This document shows, in pieces, positions 58,565-64,000 of a stretch of 64,000 bases of DNA. The DNA lies in NCBI GenBank assembly GCA_016647705.1, contig JAENRU010000432.1, positions 806,001-870,000 on the forward strand, in the 5' to 3' direction. Numbering within the stretch: the stretch's first letter is position 1; every line of letters starts with the position of its first letter. The position numbers were made by a program, and so were the translations under genes. The notes below the pieces were generated by a model. That model made no database searches, had not been told where the DNA came from, and saw only the letters and a list, made by a program, of their open reading frames with translations. The DNA comes from Eucommia ulmoides (Eukaryota; Streptophyta; Magnoliopsida; Garryales; Eucommiaceae).

Positions 58565-60795
58565 GTGTACATGTGTGTTTGTGCCGTGATGACCATAATG
58601 GGAGGAATGGGAGAGAGAGAGAGAGGAATTGCAACGTGGCATGGGTTTGCTCCACAAATTTATAGATATATATATATATATATATAAAAAAAAAAAAAAA
58701 AAAATGTGGTAAGGAATGATCACCATCATTTTGGAAGAAACAACCAAGAGAAAGAGCGAGAGAGAGAGAGAGAAAAGCGAAGGAAAAGAAGCCATCGGAG
58801 AAGCTGCCGGAGATCACTGGTGCTGGTTCAGGGTGTTTTCTCAGGGTTGAGGGTCGTTTGGGCTGTAGGAGTATGCAAGTGTGACACTTTTTGAGGTCAT
58901 ATGGAAGCAGGTATGTGTGTGTGAAGGGTGTGTGCTCTGTTTTGCTATTTGGAGTTGCAACCGGTGGTTTGGGGTGTTGTTTTAGTGGGTGTTTTAGTTG
59001 GAATGAAGGGAATGAGGTTGTAGTATCAGTTGTAAATTTGGGATGGTTGATCGTGGAGGTGGAGTAAGGAATTTAAGGGCCGGAGCTGGTGACGCGAAGG
59101 GAAAAAGGACTGTTCTGTTCTGTTAGAGACGAAACAATGATCGCTTAGGCGGTGGAAGCTTGCTTAGGCGGTGAAAGAACAGAGAGCAAGAAATCGCATG
59201 ATCGCTTAGGCGGTGGAAGTTCGCTTAGGCAGTAAAAGAACAGAGAGCAAGAAATCGCATGATCGCTTAGGCGGTGTAAGTTCGCTTAGGCGGTAAAAGA
59301 TCAGAGAGCAAGAAATCGCATGATCGCTTAGGCGGTGGAAGTTTGCTTAGGCGGTAAAAGAACAGAGAGCAAGAAATCGCCTGTTCGCCTAGGCGATGTA
59401 TTTCCGCTTAGGCGGTGGGGAGCAGAAGCATATTCTAAGGAATTTCGAAGAGAATTGACAACCGTTCCGAAGTAAGTAACGTCTCTTATTAGTTTTTATG
59501 ATTCACTGAATTAGTTTTATAGCCTTAACATATCAAATGACAAAATGTGGGGTAGGGAAATTAATAAACGCAGGGCTTGCATCACATGATTAGGTTGTTT
59601 TTTGCTACATTATTAATTTAGGTCCTGTCACAAATACGTTCACAATTTTCGGAGACTTAGTAGCAGGGAGACAGGAAGCTTGCAAGTACGAATTTTTGGG
59701 TGAGTGCATTGTCTTCTTACTAAAATAATTTTTCTATGTACATATATGATGACCTAAATGTTTACTTAAACAACATGATTTTATAAATGTGGTGGATCGA
59801 GTAGGTTTTGTGTGAGTTGGTAAAATGAATTTCCGTTGAATTGTTAAGGTTTTAAAAAAAAATGATATCATAAATAATTTTGTTGAAAATTGACGGTAAT
59901 TGATTTGACGATGGTGTTATTACTTTGATTTGTGTTGTTGGTTAGACTATGCTATAATTTATGATGTCCTGTCCGGAGGGTGGTCCGGCAGGTGGTGATT
60001 CATATTGTGGTCTGTCTGGAGGGTGGTCCAGCAGATGGATATTTATTATGGTGATTGATATATTTGGTGATTTATATTATTGGCCTCCGGAGACGTCCGG
60101 TAGGCGGTGATCTGCGCAGTTAGGTCCGCTAGGAAAGCATATCCTACGGATGGTTACGGTACCGTTGCAACTCCCGATCGTGAGGTTAAAACGATCACTA
60201 TGGTTTAGCCGGTGTGTATGTGGGTGATAAGTAAATTTTGAAATGCGGTGTTTTTACTAAGATTGGCGACTTATTTCATTTAGTGATTGGTATGGTTTTA
60301 CACTGAATGTATTGGAAATATATTTATATGTATTCGTTTATTTATTTTCACTGTTTATTTTAAGAAGAGATGTTTATATTATGGTATTCGTATAATTACG
60401 CTTGATCCCTTTTTAAAAAGTATTGAGAATGTATTATTATTTCAAAAAAATTATGTTTTAAATTACTAAGAAGGCAGTACACTCGCAGGTGTTGTAGAGA
60501 AATTTTTGTCCCCTACTAGCAGTAGGTCAAATCCGGAAGGGCCGTAACGAGGAGTACCTTGACAGTGATTTTTGCTTTTGGTTGTATATGTTGGTTGGTT
60601 AAAATGAACTAATACTTTGGTTGTAAGATCAAGAGAGTTCCCAATAAAAGGGGGTATATGTATTTTGTCGACCTTAGTATATAATATTTCTTTTGTGTAA
60701 GATATTTTTTTAAATAGTGTTAGTAAATTTTCGGATAAGTTGTATTGTTGTCACACCGGCCCTCATGGATCGGGTAATCGGGGTGGGTTGTGACA
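58375..60795 (+). mobile_element. Solo LTR, 2.4 kb, probably Gypsy type
   Basis: Starts TGTAAGACCCCGATTTCATG and ends CGGGGTGGGTTGTGACA, with AGGAA on both sides (58370-58374 and 60796-60800), so it is a complete LTR left by LTR-LTR recombination. Contents: (TA)n runs near 58530-58560 and 58665-58685, a GA run near 58757, a 61-bp minisatellite (59139-59425) and GTCCGGAGGGTGGTCCGGCAG-like repeats near 59965-60110. No internal coding region is present. The Gypsy assignment rests on the length and the TGTAAGACCC/TTGTGACA ends and is tentative. Confidence 0.85.
59139..59425 (+). repeat. 61-bp minisatellite in the solo LTR
   Basis: Four units start at 59139, 59200, 59261 and 59322, then a partial diverged unit to about 59425. 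Each has two CGCTTAGGCGGT boxes and the phrase ACAGAGAGCAAGAAATCGCA. Units differ at only a few positions. Confidence 0.95.
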
Positions 60796-60800
60796 AGGAA

Positions 60801-61848
60801 AGTGAATTTTTTGGGAGGAATTGTTGTCGGAAAAAAATAATTATAATACAATTACCTAAAGACATAAATTAACAATAGAGAAATTTAAATGCACTAGATA
60901 AAATCATCCATTACCAAATATAGCAAATACACAAACTATTTATGTAACAAACTATTTATGTAAGACCTTGATTTTTATTTTTATTTTATACACACACAAT
61001 TTGAGTCGCATTTTAGCATATTTAGAAATAACGGGATAGATTGCGTTATTATTATTTAATTTAAAATTTTAGGGGTTAATTCGCAATTTTAAATTTTGGG
61101 TTTAACTAATAACTTAACAAGAATTGAGGGGGGCAATGGTAATATTGAGTGGCTTTCAAGGGTAGCCACCCAACTTGTGGCCAAAAATTAAGGGAAAAAA
61201 AAAATGGAGAAGAGGTCGGCAAAAGAGTTCTTTATACTTATAATATTTTTTTTAAAAGAAAATTACTGAAATAACATGTTTTTCAACTTATTTATAGAAG
61301 TAGTGCTATTCGGGGATGTGATCCCCGGATTTGTGGGGCCAGCCGTATACCTTGGGTTCGGAACACCAGGTATACAATTTTTTATTTTATTTTATTTTTC
61401 ATTTTCGGGGTTCTACCCGGGGTTCCATACAAATTGATTTTTTTGCGTACAAACTGCATCTTGTCTCGTTGATAAAATTGAAATCTTCAAAAGTCAGAGT
61501 GATGAGTCAGATCAGACCCAACTTTTAAAAAAAAATTTGTCCCCAACGGACCAACGAACCCAAAGTTATGTCCATCCAAATATTGAAAAGCAATACAGTG
61601 TTTTTAAAACGTTGAAAAATAATAAAATATTGTGACAATAACCATTATTTAAAAATTATTCACTAATTCATTTTTGGTATTCTCGATTTTATTATTTAAC
61701 GTTATGAACGTAATTTGTACCCAAAAAAATCAGATTCATTTCTATTACGGATAGACGACATTTTTTTGTTAATTCAAAATTTTCAAAAAAATTGTATCGT
61801 CATCGAAACAACTCATCCGACAATCTTTGACGATTATTTAAAAATTAT
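60801..61848. other. Repeat-derived sequence without genes
   Basis: At about 60960 a TGTAAGACCTTGATTTTTA start resembles a second, truncated LTR that runs to about 61230 (AGGGGTTAATTCGCAATTTT). At 61310-61440 there is CGGGGATGTGATCCCCGGAT and ACCCGGGGTTCC, short palindromic pieces of unknown origin. No credible coding region. Confidence 0.4.
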
Positions 61849-62901
61849 TCACTATAGTTCAATTCATTATCCCCATTACAAGTTTGGACAACAAATAGCA
61901 TTTACCTAGCAACTAACAGTTTTTAAGAGATTTTATGAGTATTTTTAGTAGGGCTGACAAAACAGGTATTTACACGATGACACGACATGAGACCGACACG
62001 AAATTATCAGGTCTAGGTTTTGCTTATCAGGTATCGGGTCGTTATCGTGTCAGAGCCGAAAACTCGATAAGAAATAGTGTAGGTTTTCAGGTTGACCTGA
62101 TAACCCAATAGGTTACACGATAAAACATGATAAGAATTTCGTGTATTCAGGTTACACGATAACCTGAGATCTAATAGGTTATCCGTTAATTTAATAAATT
62201 ATTTTTATACCCCCAAATTATCAAATATTATAATTTAATACTTAATATATATATTCACATTTCCCTAACCTTACTCATTTAGTCAACTTAACAGGTTAAC
62301 AGGTCATTAACGTATAATGGGTAGGTTAATGTGTAATGGAAACCTATCAGGTCTTATCGTGTCGCGTTTATCTGATAGATTTTATGTCAGCGTGTGACAC
62401 GAAAAATTATCGTGTCGTGTCGTGTTGAAACGATAATTTCGTGTCGTGTTCGTGTTTAGTAGTCTGACACGATATGTTTATCGTGTCGTGTTCGTGTTTG
62501 GGTCTTATTGTGTTTCGTGTTATTGTGTAATGACCTGTTACACGACTTGTTACCTGTTTTGTCAGTCCTATTTTTTAGTCTATTTATTATCCTCAACTTA
62601 TTCTTCTTCTTCCTGTCCAAATATTCAAAGGTTAGAAATCTAAATATGACATAATACATGTGTGTGCGCGTACACACATATAGGTTTTTTTTTTTTTTTT
62701 TTTTTTTTTGTAGAAAATTTATAAAGGACAAAGGGTGCGCAGAAAGCGACGATTTACTATTCAAAATTATAATTGAGTTATTGATTTGGACTAAAGTGAG
62801 GTCATTACAAAACTTCATGATATCATGTATCCAAATTGAAACTATAGGGACCAAAGTAAAGTAATGATCAAACTTCAGGCGCATGAAGTGTCAAACCTCG
62901 T
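61849..62901. mobile_element. MITE, copy C (5' truncated), start of segmental copy C
   Basis: Matches copy B from CACTATAGTTCAATTCATTA onward and ends AGTGTCAAACCTCGT. The first ~110 bp of the MITE are missing. It shares details with copy B rather than A (CATGTGTGTGCGCGTAC, GGGTGCGCAGAAAGCGACG), so it derives from the same lineage. Interrupted by the hAT element 61949-62570. Confidence 0.8.
61949..62570. mobile_element. hAT MITE of the CACGATAA-rich family
   Basis: Ends TAGGGCTGACAAAACAGGTA and, as reverse complement, TAGGACTGACAAAACAGGTA (19 of 20). Flanks ATTTTTAG (61941-61948) and TTTTTTAG (62571-62578) form an 8-bp duplication with one mismatch. Copies A and B have the empty site (ATTTTTAGTCT). 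The interior is full of CACGACACGATAA/ATCGTGTCGTG motifs. Non-coding. Confidence 0.92.
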
Positions 62902-63022
62902 TTCAATATATTGATTGGAAATACAATTGCGCACACAAACATACAAAGAAGAGAAAAAAAAATTCTTAATGTCTAGTTTGGAAACACTTGCAATCTTAAA
63001 AAAAAAAAAAAAAAAAAAACAA

Positions 63023-63571
63023 TCAAACCCTGAATGCCAAAGACGACACTTTGTAAAGAACCCAAACAAGAAGTATCGATACCAACGTGATTTTCATTGG
63101 CATTTTGCCTTTATCTCTCCTCAGTAGAATGGCTTCATACACCGGCCAACTATTCACCACTGCAAAACCAGCCAAAAATATCTGGAGAAATAGATCTCCA
63201 CGACTCTCATTCTTCAAAAATAGTGACATTCCACTGAAAAACGCGAATAAATTAATTATGGCCGCCGTAATTATGGGCAAGAACAAAGGAGAATTGACTT
63301 CAAATTCAAATATTTCTTGCTCATATCTCTTGGTTAGTTCATGGTCAAATATTTTGGTGGTGACATTGAATCCAAAGGTGTAAATGCCAAAAGATGTGAG
63401 TAGATATTCAAAAAGGGCAAAGGAGAAGCTTGAGAGTCCCCTAACTATCCACATTCTTTGGCTATTCCACCATCTTTGGACACCTCCTCCAGCCAATATG
63501 AACTCAATGGAGTCTTGTGCATAGGCTCCAAGGAAGAGAAATGCATACAAGCAAAACCAAGCATCCCAAGC
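63023..63571 (-). CDS. Cellulose synthase-like G, last exon (gene continues past the window)
   Basis: An open exon of 549 bases on the minus strand, preceded by an acceptor (TTTTGTAG at 63572) and ending in LAFRV and a stop at 63023-63025. It starts AWDAWFCLYAFLFLGAYAQD and has QRWWNSQRMWIVRGLSS (after the catalytic domain), FGFNVTTKIFDHE, the membrane segments PLFLPIITAAIINLFAFFSG, IFLAGFAVVNSWPVYEAILL and ITLVSILLVWVLYKV, and RRDKGKMPMK between the last two. This is the C-terminal membrane part of the cellulose synthase-like G/E-type glycosyltransferases. No break is visible, so this copy may be the functional member of the cluster. Its earlier exons must lie right of 64000. Confidence 0.88.
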   Translation of the reverse strand, partial: AWDAWFCLYAFLFLGAYAQDSIEFILAGGGVQRWWNSQRMWIVRGLSSFSFALFEYLLTSFGIYTFGFNVTTKIFDHELTKRYEQEIFEFEVNSPLFLPIITAAIINLFAFFSGMSLFLKNESRGDLFLQIFLAGFAVVNSWPVYEAILLRRDKGKMPMKITLVSILLVWVLYKVSSLAFRV

Positions 63572-64000
63572 CTACAAAATATGAGCAACAACAAAAATAG
63601 TCATTTTTGTAAAAATAGAACTACATGACATCAATGATCAGCGACGAATCCAGAAAATTAGTTAAGAGAAATTAAAAACAAAAATTCAAAGAGTTTATTG
63701 AAATTTTTTATAATTGAGTCAGGACTAATTTAAATTTTGAAGGATTTTAATTGATTTTTTCAAAAAATATAAGGGTAATAAAACTGAGGAAAACTTGAGA
63801 TCCCCTCGGCTTTTAATAACTCACCAATTGTTTGTGATTGCCATCCATATTGGCGGAGCCACCCTGTGCCAGGGAAACTCAACACCTCAAACTTTCAAAA
63901 CTTACAGTTTCATCCCTTTATTTTTAGTAAAAAAAAAAAAACAATTAAAATTTTATATAAACCCCTTCTTAAAAAAAAATTAAAATTTTATATAAACCCC
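63572..64000 (-). other. Probable CslG intron with repeat remnants
   Basis: No exon was found. GATCAGCGACGAATCCAGAA (about 63638) and ATTGGCGGAGCCACCCTG (about 63850) resemble ends of a common plant repeat. A 22-bp phrase ATTAAAATTTTATATAAACC(CC) occurs twice near 63943 and 63979. Confidence 0.4.

Noticed and set aside
59139..59425. Regular repeats considered as a CRISPR array
   Set aside because: Plant context, contiguous 61-bp units without unique spacers, inside an LTR.

Overview
This is a nuclear window from a flowering plant, most likely a eudicot. The genes are intron-rich and plant-specific (KIN-14 kinesin, proteasome RPN12, plastid ribosomal protein bS6, RING-H2/ATL-like ligases, cellulose synthase-like G). 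They sit in AT-rich DNA full of plant transposons (Copia, an LTR of probable Gypsy type, hAT and PIF/Harbinger MITEs, an Au-like SINE). No species is claimed.

Layout. 1-1958: the last three exons of a KIN-14 kinesin on +. 2285-25250: a ~23 kb array of a degenerate, T-rich ~66-bp repeat between two convergent genes. It carries a second-order duplication of about 8 kb, inverted units at both edges, and two transposon insertions. 25577-30021: a complete six-exon RPN12 gene on -. 30644-32185: plastid ribosomal protein bS6 on +, apparently carrying a one-base frameshift near its end. 32545-33790: a relict element split by a GC-rich Harbinger MITE. 34134-34628: a single-exon gene of unknown function.

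34866-63571: a local duplication zone. A unit with a RING-H2 gene (+), a MITE and the 3' end of a cellulose synthase-like G gene (-) occurs twice in tandem (34866-41209 and 41210-about 49885). Its right-hand part (MITE plus CslG last exon) occurs a third time at 61849-63571. Both RING genes can be modelled fully; the second has an earlier stop. Copy B's CslG gene lost its middle exons and was split in exon 1 by a 6.4 kb Copia-type retrotransposon (51406-57775, target duplication GCAGG, left copy GCAGT). Copy C keeps an intact CslG last exon that continues beyond the window. The three MITE copies provide natural empty sites that prove several younger insertions, including a three-level nest at 47813-49609. 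A 2.4 kb solo LTR (58375-60795, target duplication AGGAA) separates copies B and C.

No pathway joins the housekeeping genes. The theme is structural: a microsynteny block of ordinary plant genes remodelled by local satellite expansion, tandem segmental duplication and layered transposition. All exon limits come from reading GT/AG sites, frame continuity and family resemblance by eye; no transcript or database comparison was available.
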